Assembly: GCA_017792465.1 (NCBI GenBank)
Contig: CP051234.1
Span: forward strand, 3,938,501-4,002,500
Direction of reading: 5' to 3'
DNA length: 64,000 nucleotides
Source of the DNA: Filomicrobium sp.
GTDB taxonomy: Bacteria > Pseudomonadota > Alphaproteobacteria > Rhizobiales > Hyphomicrobiaceae
Position 1 is the stretch's first letter. The number at the start of each line of letters is the position of its first letter. The notes beneath the pieces were generated by a model. That model saw only the letters and a program-made list of their open reading frames with translations, was not told the DNA's origin and did not search any database. This document shows, in pieces, positions 10,314 through 22,187 of this stretch. The position numbers and the translations under genes are program-made.

Positions 10314-11291
10314 GTGAGCTTTGCCGATCTGACCGAAGATCTGACGCAACTGCTGCCGGAATTGCGCGGGCGTCTCAAGACCAATGCGCTATTGTCTGAG
10401 ATTACCTGGTTTCGTGTCGGAGGCCCGGCGCAGGTCCTTTTCACGCCGGCCGATGAAGCTGACCTTGCCTACTTTCTGAAAAACATCCCGGCGGAATTGC
10501 CAGTCTTCGTGCTTGGGCTGGGTTCGAACCTCTTGGTGCGCGACGGTGGTGTGCCGGGTGTCGTAATCCGGCTTGGGCGTGGCTTCGGTAAAATCGAAGT
10601 TCTGGACGGACATCGCCTGCGCGTCGGAACGGCGGTTCCGGACGTGAAAGTGGCGCGCGCTGCTGCCGATGCCGGGATTGCAGGATTGCATTTCTATCGT
10701 GGGATTCCCGGTTCGATCGGCGGCGCGCTTCGTATGAACGCCGGGGCGCATGGCTGCGAGACCAAAGACGTTTTGGAAAGCGCGCGGGCGGTCGACCGAC
10801 AAGGCAACGTTCACGAATTCTCGCTGGCCGACATGGGGTTCACCTATCGCCATTGCAGCATTGCCAAGGATTACATCTTCACTTCGGCGACCTACAAAGG
10901 TGAGCCGGGTGACGTCCCGACCATCCAGAAGCAGATGGAGGAAGTCGCCGACTACCGCGAGCAGAACCAGCCGATCCGCGAGCGCACAGGCGGTTCGACC
11001 TTCAAGAACCCACCGGACATGAGCGCCTGGAAGCTTGTCGATGCGGCCGGCTGCCGGGGTTTCCGGGTTGGCGGTGCGAAGGTGTCGGACATGCACTGCA
11101 ACTTCCTGATCAACGATAGTGAAGCTTCCGGCGAAGACATCGAGACACTTGGTGAAACGGTGCGCGCGCGGGTTAAGGCTAACAGCGGCGTTGAGCTCAA
11201 CTGGGAAATCATTCGCCTTGGCGTACCGCTCGAAGGGCGGCCCGTCGGGGAAGCGTTGGCGATGGCCGTGGAAGACAGCGGCCAGGACTAA
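10314..11291 (+). CDS. murB: UDP-N-acetylenolpyruvoylglucosamine reductase MurB
   Basis: MurB is an FAD-dependent reductase that makes UDP-MurNAc with NADPH. The 325 residues show the FAD-binding run [27 protein letters not shown], the catalytic-region YRHCS and GGSTFKNP, matching the shorter type II MurB of alphaproteobacteria. It starts with GTG at 10314, preceded by GGGGGAG at 10298-10304 overlapping the end of murC. It lies 6 nt after murC, clearly within one operon. Confidence 0.96.
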   Translation: MSFADLTEDLTQLLPELRGRLKTNALLSEITWFRVGGPAQVLFTPADEADLAYFLKNIPAELPVFVLGLGSNLLVRDGGVPGVVIRLGRGFGKIEVLDGHRLRVGTAVPDVKVARAAADAGIAGLHFYRGIPGSIGGALRMNAGAHGCETKDVLESARAVDRQGNVHEFSLADMGFTYRHCSIAKDYIFTSATYKGEPGDVPTIQKQMEEVADYREQNQPIRERTGGSTFKNPPDMSAWKLVDAAGCRGFRVGGAKVSDMHCNFLINDSEASGEDIETLGETVRARVKANSGVELNWEIIRLGVPLEGRPVGEALAMAVEDSGQD

Positions 11292-11336
11292 TTTGAGCCG
11301 CGTCGCATATTCGATTGAGAATTAAAGGTAGCAGCA

Positions 11337-12281
11337 ATGATCGGTGAGGCGCCGGCGCGGACATTTTCCAAGGTCGCGGTTTTGATGGGCGGCTGGTCGG
11401 CGGAGCGCGAGATCTCGTTGCGCTCTGGTGCTGCCGTTGCGGAAGCCCTGGCGGGCGAAGGTTATGACGTCACGCAAGTCGATGTCGGACGCGACATCGC
11501 GGCGAAGCTCGCGAGCGACCGTCCGGACGTCTGCTTCAACGCGCTGCACGGCGAATTCGGCGAAGACGGCTGCGTGCAGGGCATCCTTGAATGCCTCGAG
11601 ATTCCCTACACGCATTCGGGCGTGCTGGCGTCGGCGCTAGCGATGCACAAGGAGCGCGCCAAGGATGTGCTGCGTCCGGCGGGCGTTCCCGTTGCCGAAG
11701 CCAAGCTCGTCACGCGCGCGGAAGCCTCTCAGTCGCATGTGATGCCGCCGCCTTATGTCGTGAAGCCGGTTGCGGAAGGTTCAAGCGTCGGCGTGACGGT
11801 GGTGCGCGATGGCGATGCGCCGCCGGCTGCGATTGCCGATGGTGGGCCAGCCGATCAGATCGTCATGGTCGAGCGCTACGTTGCCGGTCGTGAATTGACG
11901 TGTGCCGTGATCGGCACGTTTGTCAGCGAGATTACCGAAATCTTACCGGCCGAAGGGCTGGCGTTCTACGATTTCGAAGCAAAATACGCTCCTGGCGGCT
12001 CGCGGCATCAGGTTCCGGCCGAACTTACACCAGATATTAACCAATTGATCCGGAAATACACATTGGCGGCGCATCAGGCGTTGGGCTGCCGGGGTGTAAG
12101 CCGGGCGGATTTCCGTTTCGACGATACTCCCGGTGGGACCTGCGAATTGGTGTGCCTTGAGGTCAACACCCAGCCGGGTATGACGGCCACCTCGCTTGTA
12201 CCGGAGTTGGCGGCTTACGCAGGCTGGACGTTCGGCGAACTTGTTCGCTGGATCGTCGAGGACGCGAGTTGCAAAAGGTAA
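11337..12281 (+). CDS. ddl: D-alanine--D-alanine ligase
   Basis: This ATP-grasp enzyme makes D-Ala-D-Ala for MurF. The 314 residues begin with VAVLMGGWSAEREISL, typical of Ddl, followed by NALHGEFGEDG, the YVVKPVAEGSSVGV strand of the ATP-grasp fold, RADFRFDD and EVNTQPGMT with the metal-binding residues. The TAA stop at 12279-12281 lies inside the start of ftsQ (13-nt overlap). Its place between murB and ftsQ is the alphaproteobacterial order. Confidence 0.96.
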   Translation: MIGEAPARTFSKVAVLMGGWSAEREISLRSGAAVAEALAGEGYDVTQVDVGRDIAAKLASDRPDVCFNALHGEFGEDGCVQGILECLEIPYTHSGVLASALAMHKERAKDVLRPAGVPVAEAKLVTRAEASQSHVMPPPYVVKPVAEGSSVGVTVVRDGDAPPAAIADGGPADQIVMVERYVAGRELTCAVIGTFVSEITEILPAEGLAFYDFEAKYAPGGSRHQVPAELTPDINQLIRKYTLAAHQALGCRGVSRADFRFDDTPGGTCELVCLEVNTQPGMTATSLVPELAAYAGWTFGELVRWIVEDASCKR

Positions 12282-13282
12282 GTATCAGTACGGATGAGTT
12301 CGGGCGCGCGCGGGAAGCGCAGTCGCCGAGGCTATCTGTACCTGACGATCTGGTCTCGGAGAGACAACAGGCCTACGCGGGCGACGCCGATCCAGGCCTG
12401 CAGGACGATTATCACCATCCAGATACGGCTCAAGACGAAGAGGCGAGCGCGCCGCCGAAGAAGGCAATGCGCCGTCCGATGTCTCGCCTTGTGCGGCAGA
12501 GGCTCATTGCGGCAAGCCTCATCCTGGCGATTGCCGGACTGGCGTTTCTGAGTGACGCCGGCCGGGTGCGCTCGTTGATGATCAAGGTTCCGCAAATCGA
12601 AGACGTTATCGCGTTGATGGGGTTTGGGCTCGATCAGGTGACCGTCAAAGGCCAGCGGTTTGCCTATCCCGGCGACATCTTCGATGCGCTCGATCTTGAG
12701 GGGACGCGATCGTTCATCAGCTTCGATGCGCGTGCGGCCCGGCAGAAGATCGAGGCCATGCCGTGGATCGCGAAGGTTGAATTCCGCCGCGTCTATCCGA
12801 ACGAACTGCAAGTGCGGGTGGTGGAACGCAAACCGTTTGCCGTCTGGAAGAATGGGGCGGAGGTCTCGCTCATCGATGAAAGCGGGCGCGCGCTGACGCG
12901 GGTTGAAGACATTTCGGCGCCGAAGGATTTGCCTCGCTTTGGTGGGGCTGGTGCTGCCGCAGCAGCGCATGAACTTTGGAGCGAACTTGGCCAGTATCCG
13001 AAGCTGCGCAACATCTTCGAGCGGGCCGATTATGTCGGTAAGCGGCGCTGGGATGTGCGGCTCGCGAACGGCATCGTCCTGCAATTGCCCGATAGCGGTA
13101 TTTCGCAATCCTTCCGGCAGGTGTCGCAATGGCCAGGTTTTCAAAGCTTGCTGGTGACGGGTGATGCCGTGGTTGATTTGCGCGCCAGGGGGCGGATTGC
13201 GGTGCGCGCGCAAGGTGTCGGCATTGGTGCGACGAGTTCTGGTCCGCAGTCGATCGCGGATCTTCTGAAGCCGGCGGGTTAA
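12269..13282 (+). CDS. ftsQ: Cell division protein FtsQ
   Basis: FtsQ is a bitopic inner-membrane protein that links early and late divisome parts. Residues ~1-72 form a charged cytoplasmic tail, ~73-92 (RLIAASLILAIAGLAFLSD) are the single membrane segment, and a periplasmic POTRA domain (VTVKGQRF... followed by MPWIAKVEFRRVYPNELQVRVVERKPFAVW) and FtsQ beta domain follow. The only suitable start is TTG at 12269, which overlaps ddl by 13 nt. The next in-frame ATG would remove most of the tail. Start uncertain, identity secure. Confidence 0.93.
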   Translation: MQKVSISTDEFGRAREAQSPRLSVPDDLVSERQQAYAGDADPGLQDDYHHPDTAQDEEASAPPKKAMRRPMSRLVRQRLIAASLILAIAGLAFLSDAGRVRSLMIKVPQIEDVIALMGFGLDQVTVKGQRFAYPGDIFDALDLEGTRSFISFDARAARQKIEAMPWIAKVEFRRVYPNELQVRVVERKPFAVWKNGAEVSLIDESGRALTRVEDISAPKDLPRFGGAGAAAAAHELWSELGQYPKLRNIFERADYVGKRRWDVRLANGIVLQLPDSGISQSFRQVSQWPGFQSLLVTGDAVVDLRARGRIAVRAQGVGIGATSSGPQSIADLLKPAG

Positions 13283-13380
13283 CGCGCGCGGTGGGGACCG
13301 CAAAGTCAGGGAGGACGACGTTTTATTGCTTCGGGCCTGGTGGTGGCCTTGGGCAGACAGCCATTGTGTGAGGTGTAGGC

Positions 13381-14655
13381 GTGTTTGGTAGAGATTTGAC
13401 TGCGCGGCGATCGGGGCGGCTTATGGGCTTTCTCGATATTGGGTCGTCGAAAAATACCTGCCTGATTGCTCTTCCGGATCGCGGCGAGCGCCGTTCGGCT
13501 CTTGGAGCGACGATTGTCGGGGCGGCCGTTCTGCAATCGCGCGGGGTCAAATCCGGCGTCGTCACAGACTTTGAAGAAGCCGCCCATTCGGTGCGTTCGT
13601 GTATTTCGCAAGCCGAAAGCATGGCCGGCGACACGCTCGATCAGGTCACGATGGCGTTTTCGTGCGGCAGAATTCGTTCGCAGATCTTTTCAGCCAACTC
13701 GGATGTTCCAAGCGTTGTCGTGACGCCTGAGGACATTTCCAAGTGTCTGCGTGGCGGCCAGGAATTTGCCGTGCGCGATGGCCGCAAGCTTGTACATTTC
13801 GATGCGTTCGGTTTCCGCCTCGACGGGCAGTCGGTGGGCAGCGATCCGCGTGGCATGGCGGCCAGCAAGGTTTCAGCCGATATGCATGCGGTGACGGCCG
13901 ACGACGGTCCGCTGCGCAACATGGCGCTCTTGGTTGAGAAATGCTTCCTGGTGCCGGACCGCTTTATTCTTGCGCCCTATGCGAGCGCAATCGCAGCAAC
14001 GACTGCAGAAGAGCGGCGTCTTGGCGTCACCTCGATCGATATCGGTGCTGGAACCATAAAGATCGCGATGTTCTCGGACGGGCATTTCGTCCATGCGGAC
14101 GTCATTCCGGTGGGTTCGGACCACATTACCTTCGATATCGCGCGCGAGCTGCAGACGTCATTTGCAGAAGCCAAGCGAATCAAGGCTCTTTATGGCACAC
14201 TAGTATCGGCGCAATCTGATTCGCATGAGACTTTCTCGTATTCGCTGACCGGAAACGACGAAGGGAGCATGCACCATTCAACCAAGGCTGCACTGGCGGG
14301 GATCATCTCGCATCGTGCGGCCATGATTGCATCTTTGATCGGCGAAAAGCTCGATCGGTGCGGAATGGGAGATTACGTCGGCGATAGAATCGTCCTAACG
14401 GGCGGCGGGGCGCAACTTGTCGGAATGGCCGAGTTCATGGCCAACCGGTTGTCGCGCTCGGTGCGGGTCGCCAAGCCTTGTGCGTCGTTCGAGTTGCCGA
14501 AGATGCTTGCTGATCTGAGCTTCTCAACGGCTGTCGGTATGGTTGCGGCGGAGTTCAATTTCGCCAAGAAGGCCGTGCGTGTCGACAGCAAAGAAGAGGC
14601 CGCGCCGCAGGGATATCTTGGGCGGGTTGGTCATTGGCTTATGGCTGGGTTTTAG
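13381..14655 (+). CDS. ftsA: Cell division protein FtsA
   Basis: FtsA is an actin-like ATPase that tethers FtsZ to the membrane. The 424 residues contain FLDIGSSKNTCLI (phosphate 1), SIDIGAGTIKIAMF (phosphate 2) and VLTGGGAQLVGM (adenosine loop). The last ten residues (GRVGHWLMAGF) form the amphipathic membrane-targeting helix usual in FtsA. GTG at 13381 is the best start; an ATG at 13423 begins immediately before the first ATP motif and would be too late. ftsZ follows after 125 nt. Confidence 0.96.
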   Translation: MFGRDLTARRSGRLMGFLDIGSSKNTCLIALPDRGERRSALGATIVGAAVLQSRGVKSGVVTDFEEAAHSVRSCISQAESMAGDTLDQVTMAFSCGRIRSQIFSANSDVPSVVVTPEDISKCLRGGQEFAVRDGRKLVHFDAFGFRLDGQSVGSDPRGMAASKVSADMHAVTADDGPLRNMALLVEKCFLVPDRFILAPYASAIAATTAEERRLGVTSIDIGAGTIKIAMFSDGHFVHADVIPVGSDHITFDIARELQTSFAEAKRIKALYGTLVSAQSDSHETFSYSLTGNDEGSMHHSTKAALAGIISHRAAMIASLIGEKLDRCGMGDYVGDRIVLTGGGAQLVGMAEFMANRLSRSVRVAKPCASFELPKMLADLSFSTAVGMVAAEFNFAKKAVRVDSKEEAAPQGYLGRVGHWLMAGF

Positions 14656-14780
14656 AAAAAAGTTCTGCGTCTTTTGAAGATCGGTCTGCTGCTTGAACTG
14701 GCTTGTTGGCTACTCAGGCTTGCGGGTCCCGGCCCAATGAACTGCCGTCGGCACACGGCAAAGCGACGTTTGGGGGCGCG

Positions 14781-16427
14781 ATGAACATCAAGCTGGAATT
14801 GCCGCAGCTCACGGATTTAAAGCCGCGACTGACCGTCATCGGCGTCGGCGGTGCAGGTTGCAACGCGATCAACAACATGATTGCGGCCGGTTTGACGGGC
14901 GTCGAGTTCGTTGCCGCAAATACCGATGCGCAGACGCTTGAAGCTTCTAGCGCCGAGCACCGTATTCAGCTCGGGATGAACCTCACCGAAGGCCTTGGGG
15001 CTGGTGCCAATCCGGAAATCGGGGCTGCCGCTGCGGAAGAGGCTATCGACGAAATCAAATCGCAGATTTCCGGATCACATATGGTGTTTCTGGCTGCCGG
15101 TATGGGCGGCGGAACGGGAACCGGTGCAATCTCGATTATTGCGCGCGCCTCGCGAGAGCTTGGCATTCTGACGGTGGGCGTTGTCACCAAGCCGTTCCAG
15201 TTCGAGGGAAGCCGCCGCATGCGGATGGCGGACGTCGGCATCGAGGAGCTGCGCCAGAACGTCGATACGCTGATCGTCATTCCCAACCAGAACCTGTTCC
15301 GGGTCGCCAACGAGAAAACGACCTTTGCAGAAGCCTTCCTGCTTGCCGACCAGGTTCTTTATTCGGGCGTTGCCTGCGTCGTCGATCTGATCGTCAAGGA
15401 AGGCCTGATCAACCTCGACTTTGCCGATGTCCGTGCCGTCATGCGCAACATGGGTACGGCGATGATGGGGACGGGCGAGGCGTCTGGAGACCGCCGTGCG
15501 ATTCTCGCGGCCGAAGAAGCGATCGCGAACCCGTTGCTGGACGATGTCTCGCTGCAGGGTGCGCGCGGGCTGTTGCTGTCGATCACCGGCGGACCGGATC
15601 TGACGCTTTATGAAGTTGATGAAGCCGCCTCGCGGGTGCGCAAAGAGGTCGATCCGGAAGCTAACATCATCGTCGGCGCGACTTTCGATGAAACATTGGA
15701 CGACCGTGTCAGGGTTTCGATCGTTGCTTCAGGCATGATGCTTGGCGCTTCTGCTGGATCGGCAGGAGGTGGCAGCCAACAGCAGCACGAGTCACACCAG
15801 CAGACGTCCAACACCGCAACGGTGCCGGTGCCGCCGCCGGTTCCGGGCGGCAGCAAGCCTGGTATTGCCGCTGTCGATGACTTGATGCGCGAGCCGGCGC
15901 GAGCTGCGGCGCCTCAGCAAGGTTATGGTCAGCCGCGTGCAGCAGGTGCGCCATATCATCAGCCTGCTTATGCGCAGGAGCCTGCGCCAGCCAATCGTTC
16001 TTTCAATGACCGTGCCGCGCCGATGCAGCCCCAAGGCTATACTCAGCCGGGATATCGGAGCGCCGTTCCTCAGAATACATCGGCGCTGTGGCATTCGCCT
16101 GAGGGCGTGACCATCGAGCAGCCGGCGGGGGTCGGTGGCAAACAGCCGAATGACGGACCCAGAGTGAACTATCCTGCTCATGCCCCTGGTGGAGCTGCCA
16201 AGGCCGCTGCCAACGCGCCAGGGCGGTTTGAGCCTAGGCCAACCGAACAGATCCGCCGCAGGGCCCGGATGCCGGACGTCGAAGACTTCCCGGCCGTCGG
16301 TCAGAAGGATTATTACGCCAAGTCTGGCCAGTCAGATTCGGTGGCGCCAACTGCGGACGCCCGAGAACCTCAGCGGAAACAAGGGCTTTTGAAGCGTCTG
16401 TCTGGCATGGGTTCGCAGAGCAAATGA
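14781..16427 (+). CDS. ftsZ: Cell division GTPase FtsZ
   Basis: FtsZ is a tubulin-like GTPase that forms the Z ring. From ATG 14781 (GGGGG upstream) the 548-residue product starts with [21 protein letters not shown] in family style. The open frame to 14703 is rejected as an extension. [11 protein letters not shown] is the tubulin signature and NTDAQTL follows the first GTP loop. The conserved domain ends near residue 320. A linker of ~150 residues rich in Q, P, A and G follows, then [13 protein letters not shown] and the terminal [10 protein letters not shown], which resemble the two conserved tail motifs of Hyphomicrobiales FtsZ. Confidence 0.97.
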   Translation: MNIKLELPQLTDLKPRLTVIGVGGAGCNAINNMIAAGLTGVEFVAANTDAQTLEASSAEHRIQLGMNLTEGLGAGANPEIGAAAAEEAIDEIKSQISGSHMVFLAAGMGGGTGTGAISIIARASRELGILTVGVVTKPFQFEGSRRMRMADVGIEELRQNVDTLIVIPNQNLFRVANEKTTFAEAFLLADQVLYSGVACVVDLIVKEGLINLDFADVRAVMRNMGTAMMGTGEASGDRRAILAAEEAIANPLLDDVSLQGARGLLLSITGGPDLTLYEVDEAASRVRKEVDPEANIIVGATFDETLDDRVRVSIVASGMMLGASAGSAGGGSQQQHESHQQTSNTATVPVPPPVPGGSKPGIAAVDDLMREPARAAAPQQGYGQPRAAGAPYHQPAYAQEPAPANRSFNDRAAPMQPQGYTQPGYRSAVPQNTSALWHSPEGVTIEQPAGVGGKQPNDGPRVNYPAHAPGGAAKAAANAPGRFEPRPTEQIRRRARMPDVEDFPAVGQKDYYAKSGQSDSVAPTADAREPQRKQGLLKRLSGMGSQSK

Positions 16428-16585
16428 TTCTGGGGTGATTCGGGTGTTAACCGATGCCACTGGCAAGTTGGGCGTGTAACAAACAGTAATGTAAGCGATG
16501 GTGTGGAAGCTGATGGTTACATGGCGTAGGGGTTTTGCACTTCTTGTGGGCCATCTTTGATAATTGTCTATCTATCTGATTTTAA

Positions 16586-16624
16586 ACGCCTTTTCCATTC
16601 TGTGCGGGAATGGAGATCAGGCGT
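16586..16624 (+). other. Extended hairpin downstream of ftsZ
   Basis: Outer stem ACGCCT (16586-16591) pairs with AGGCGT (16619-16624). Inner stem TCCATTC (16594-16600) pairs with GAATGGA (16608-16614) around a 7-nt loop, with a TT/GATC internal loop. No T-tract follows, so transcription termination is not clear. It may be an mRNA 3'-end structure of ftsZ or part of the lpxC leader. Confidence 0.45.
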
Positions 16625-16782
16625 AAGGTTCCGACAGTGCAGTTGCATTATCCTCGCTTCCAACAGGTAACAGAGTGTAAGAAAGCGTGATTTGTACCTC
16701 CTGTGGCCCGAGGGTATCGTCGAAAACGTTAACGGGCTTAGTCGAGTCGCTTTGCTTCAGTCGTATCGGGGAATTACTGAAG

Positions 16783-16797
16783 GTCCCAAATTGGGAC
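16783..16797. promoter_or_regulatory. Perfect 15-bp inverted repeat upstream of lpxC
   Basis: GTCCCAAATTGGGAC is a perfect dyad with a one-base centre, 92 nt before the lpxC start. Its size and symmetry fit a dimeric repressor operator. It does not match the alphaproteobacterial LexA (GTTC-N7-GTTC) or CtrA consensus. No regulator is assigned. Confidence 0.4.
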
Positions 16798-16888
16798 GCG
16801 GCAAAAACTAGTTCATCTTGGGGGTGGCAGGCCGTAACACTTAAAATCCTACGGCCGTTGCCTGGGCAGGCATCGAGGGACGACATTC

Positions 16889-17833
16889 ATGTCGAATCGT
16901 TTTATCGGCTCACGCCAGACTACGGTCGCGCGGGAGATCGAGCTCACCGGCACGGGGGTGCACAGCGGAGCTCCAGCATCGGTAATACTCCATCCAGCTG
17001 AAGCCGATGCTGGTCTTCGTTTTCTTGTCACTAAACGTGGCCGAGTTGTTTCCGACATCGAAGCGAATGTGCGCAACGTCAAGAATTTGACGCTTTGCAC
17101 AGTCATCGGCGACGATGAAGGCAACACAGTTGGGACAGTCGAACATCTTCTGGCCGCCTTGCGCGGACTATCGATCGACAATTGCTATATTGAGATCGAC
17201 AGCCAGGAAGTTCCAATCATGGACGGAAGTTCCGCCAATTTCGTCGAGGCGATCGACGATGCCGGCGTTATGGAGCTGTCCGAGCCACGCAAATTCCTGA
17301 AGGTTTTGAAGCCGATCCGCGTCGAAGACGGTGACTGCTTCGGAGAAATCGCCCCTCACAGCGGTTTCCACCTCGACATCGAGATCGATTTCGAAACACC
17401 GATCATCGGTTGTCAGAGGCTCGCTCTGGAAATGGCTCCAGCTATCTTCCGCAACGAACTGAGCCGGGCACGCACCTTCGGGTTCATGCGCGACGTCGAG
17501 TTCCTCTGGAAGAAGGGCTTGGCGCTTGGTGCAAACCTCAACAACACCGTGGCGATCGGCGACGATCGGGTGATGAATAATGAGGGTCTGCGCTATCCGC
17601 AGGAATTCGTCCGTCATAAGATGCTGGACGCTGTTGGCGATCTTGCTCTGGCCGGACTTCCGATCCTGGGTGCGTTCCGTTCGGTTCGCGGTGGTCACAG
17701 ACTGAACTCACTGGTCGTGCAGGCTCTGCTTGCGGACAAGTCGGCTTGGTCGATTGTCCATGCGCCCAAGGTTCGCGAAACGGTTCCTGCGAGCTTCGCC
17801 TATCCGGAAGTTTATGTCGGATCTTCGCACTAA
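16889..17833 (+). CDS. lpxC: UDP-3-O-acyl-N-acetylglucosamine deacetylase LpxC
   Basis: LpxC is the zinc-dependent cytoplasmic deacetylase that commits precursors to lipid A. The 314 residues begin with the family opening RQTTVAREIELTGTGVHSG. EHLLAALRGL supplies the first zinc histidine; HKMLDAVGDLALAG supplies the second histidine and the zinc aspartate. MDGSS and RARTFGFM are also conserved. GAGGGA at 16875-16880 precedes ATG 16889. Its place after ftsZ is standard and ties lipid A to division and wall synthesis. Confidence 0.97.
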   Translation: MSNRFIGSRQTTVAREIELTGTGVHSGAPASVILHPAEADAGLRFLVTKRGRVVSDIEANVRNVKNLTLCTVIGDDEGNTVGTVEHLLAALRGLSIDNCYIEIDSQEVPIMDGSSANFVEAIDDAGVMELSEPRKFLKVLKPIRVEDGDCFGEIAPHSGFHLDIEIDFETPIIGCQRLALEMAPAIFRNELSRARTFGFMRDVEFLWKKGLALGANLNNTVAIGDDRVMNNEGLRYPQEFVRHKMLDAVGDLALAGLPILGAFRSVRGGHRLNSLVVQALLADKSAWSIVHAPKVRETVPASFAYPEVYVGSSH

Positions 17834-18124
17834 CCAGGTTGGCGACGGATTTCCATAGCCGATGGTGTTGGATCAAAGCCGTCCGGTTGCCAAATTGATT
17901 CCGCTTCTGCCGCGTTGCGTGGCTTTCAGCGGGGTTTGCCGCACCAGGTTAAGCCTTTCGTGGTGCGATATGTGACCTGATTGGGCGCAATGTCCGATCT
18001 TCAAGGTGATAAACCGGCTTCGGGCGTTCATTGCGATTTGCGACTCGCATTGGCCCTGATAGAAAAGGCGCGTAGGGAAGAGCGGTTCTAGAAGAATACC
18101 GTTCGTATAAGGGTTGGGTGGCCG

Positions 18125-19045
18125 GTGAAACATCGGGTTGAGAAATTTCCGAGAACCTGCGCGGCAAGAGTCGATGAGCGTCGCTTGACGCTCGGCTTGA
18201 TGACTGGTTCCTGGCTCATCATCTGCCTGATTGCGCTGTCGGCGGGGTTGCTCGTCTCCGGTTGCGCCAGCTCTAATGATCTCTCGCAAGCTTTAAACCC
18301 TGATCCGCCGACGAAAATGTACTCTGACGCCGACAGGTATCTGAGCAAGGGTCTCTACAATAAAGCAGCTGCGCGGTTCGAGGATCTCGACCGCGACCAC
18401 CCGTATGCGCCGGAAGCGCGCAAAGCGATCGTGATGGCTGCTTATGCCTACTACAAGGCCGGCAAGTATCCTGAAGCCATTGCTTCGGCACGTCGCTACA
18501 CGACGATGCATCCGGGTACGAAAGAGGCCGCGCTCGCTCACCACATTATCGCGTCGGCCTATTTCGACGACATCAACGGCCCCAACCGGGATCAGACAGC
18601 GACACGCAAGGCATTGGCTGAGCTGAAGATCTTGCAGACCCGCTACCCGGACAGCGAATATTCGGAGAAGGCCAACAACCGCATCCGCGTTGCCGAAGAC
18701 ACTCTAGCGGCAGCCGAGATGGAAGTCGGTCGCTACTACCTGAAGAAGCGCAACTACATTGCTGCGATCAATCGCTTCAAGACGGTGGTTAAGGATTACC
18801 AGACGACGGCGCATGTTGAAGAGGCGTTGGCGCGCCTGACTGAATCCTATCTCGCGCTGGGGATCGTCAACGAGGCGCAAACCGCAGCGGCCGTGCTCGG
18901 GCATAACTTCCCGCAGTCGAAATGGTACAAAGACGCCTACGGTCTTCTCGCTTCGGGTGGTTTGGCGCCTCAGCAAGATTCGGGCTCATGGATTTCGAAA
19001 GCCTGGAAGAGCCTGCCGAAGTTCTCGCTTGGCGGACCTGGCTAG
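18125..19045 (+). CDS. bamD: Outer membrane assembly lipoprotein BamD
   Basis: BamD is a lipoprotein of the BAM complex that inserts beta-barrel proteins into the outer membrane. A signal peptide (WLIICLIALSAGL) ends in the lipobox LVSGC. YSDADRYLSKGLYNKAAARFEDLDRDHP begins the tetratricopeptide-like repeats that cover the rest of the 306 residues. GTG 18125 is used here; ATG 18200 would give a shorter and more typical signal peptide and is a serious alternative. The 291 nt after lpxC show no gene. A strong terminator follows at 19116. Confidence 0.93.
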   Translation: MKHRVEKFPRTCAARVDERRLTLGLMTGSWLIICLIALSAGLLVSGCASSNDLSQALNPDPPTKMYSDADRYLSKGLYNKAAARFEDLDRDHPYAPEARKAIVMAAYAYYKAGKYPEAIASARRYTTMHPGTKEAALAHHIIASAYFDDINGPNRDQTATRKALAELKILQTRYPDSEYSEKANNRIRVAEDTLAAAEMEVGRYYLKKRNYIAAINRFKTVVKDYQTTAHVEEALARLTESYLALGIVNEAQTAAAVLGHNFPQSKWYKDAYGLLASGGLAPQQDSGSWISKAWKSLPKFSLGGPG

Positions 19046-19452
19046 GCTTGGCGGGAGAGGCCCCCTGGCTCAGTTAGCCTTGGCTGCCAGATTTTCCGAC
19101 GATATCAGAGTGTTCAAAGGGCCCCGATCGGGCCCTTTTGTCATTTGGAACGCCCTGATTTCGTTTGGAACGTCTGGAACTTCGCGGGCTGGTTTTCCTG
19201 AACTCGAGTTTTGCCTCTGGCTTTGCGACTTGACTCAGATGCCAAGTGACTACCCGGCTTGAGCTTATGGCGAAACGCCGCTCACACTTTATGCGATCAT
19301 GCTCTAGACTACTGACCGAGCGCAGATTTTGCCGTTGCGCTGTCGGTTGTCACAACTGAGCGTGTTTGCGCGGGAATTTCTGGCGCCGCGAGTCGCGTGT
19401 CACTTCCGGCGGTGCAGCAAGTTAGACCCATTAAGGGAGCAGGTTCCTAGCG
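19046..19452. other. Intergenic region bamD-DUF962 (position often held by recN)
   Basis: These 407 nt contain the intrinsic terminator at 19116-19139 and no coding sequence. Many Hyphomicrobiales carry recN between bamD and ligA; no RecN remnant (Walker A, SMC-like coiled coil) is visible in any frame of this stretch. Confidence 0.6.
19116..19139 (+). terminator. Intrinsic terminator after bamD
   Basis: AAAGGGCCC (19116-19124) and GGGCCCTTT (19130-19138) form a perfect 9-bp stem with a CGATC loop, followed by a further T. It lies 71 nt after the bamD stop and is the clearest end of the dcw transcript in the window. Confidence 0.85.
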
Positions 19453-19962
19453 ATGGCGCAGAGTTCTCATGCCACCGGCGAAACGGGCGTTCGAACCCGC
19501 CGGCTCGACCGCTATCTCGCGGCCTACAACGAGCACCACCACAATAGCGTCAACCAAGTCATTCATTTCGTCGCGATACCGATGATTTGCTGGAGCATTT
19601 TCGCAGGACTCGCGGCTTTGCCGTTCCCGGCGGGATGGCAGTTCTGGCCGGGCTTGGGATGGGCAACGGTCGGGGCGATCGTTACCAGCCTCTACTACTT
19701 CACGTTTTCCAGGATGGTCGGGATCGGGGCGGCCGTGTCGCTGGTCATCTTTTTGTTGATCATCGCCATAGTCGATCACGCGTTCGATACGCCGTTGTGG
19801 CTTGTCGCTTTGAGCGTTTTTGCGCTGGCGTGGGTGATGCAGTTCATCGGTCACAAGATCGAAGGCAAGAAGCCCAAGTTTTTTGACGATCTGCGGTATC
19901 TGTTGATCGGGCCTCTTTGGGTGCTCGCCGCCCTCTACCGGATGTTCGGGATCAGGTATTAA
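19453..19962 (+). CDS. DUF962 / Mpo1-like membrane protein
   Basis: This 169-residue protein matches the DUF962 (Mpo1-like) family, whose yeast member Mpo1 is an iron-dependent dioxygenase of 2-hydroxy fatty acids. Family marks are LAAYNEHHHNSVNQVIHFVAIPM near the N-terminus (histidine cluster and a further His) and MQFIGHKIEGKKPKFFDDLRYLLIGPLWV near the C-terminus. Four hydrophobic segments lie between about residues 30 and 160. ATG 19453 follows GGGAGCAGG. It lies 40 nt before ligA. A role in fatty-acid turnover is inferred from the family only. Confidence 0.85.
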   Translation: MAQSSHATGETGVRTRRLDRYLAAYNEHHHNSVNQVIHFVAIPMICWSIFAGLAALPFPAGWQFWPGLGWATVGAIVTSLYYFTFSRMVGIGAAVSLVIFLLIIAIVDHAFDTPLWLVALSVFALAWVMQFIGHKIEGKKPKFFDDLRYLLIGPLWVLAALYRMFGIRY

Positions 19963-19993
19963 GCGGACGAAGCACAGGTTTCCGATTCGCTGA

Positions 19994-22129
<2,136 letters not shown>

Positions 22130-22187
22130 GCGCGCCCCGCGTGAAGTTCGTCCCTCGGCATCGTCCGGCTAACTGCGGCTTTCAGCT

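Larger units (their letters stand above)
16428..16888. other. Intergenic region between ftsZ and lpxC
   Basis: These 461 nt hold no gene I can support; a minus-strand open frame at 16617-16886 has no family features. The stretch contains an extended imperfect hairpin (16586-16624), a perfect 15-bp inverted repeat (16783-16797) and one GANTC site (GAGTC near 16744). TTAACC near 16446 and TTAACG near 16729 resemble CtrA half-sites only weakly. The region is probably the lpxC promoter and leader. Confidence 0.5.

Noticed and set aside
16440-16750. CtrA binding sites in the ftsZ-lpxC gap
   Set aside because: TTAACC and TTAACG strings occur, but no TTAA-N7-TTAA pair is present.
16617-16886. 89-codon minus-strand open frame upstream of lpxC
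   Set aside because: It has no motif or plausible ribosome-binding site and overlaps the lpxC leader with its palindromes.
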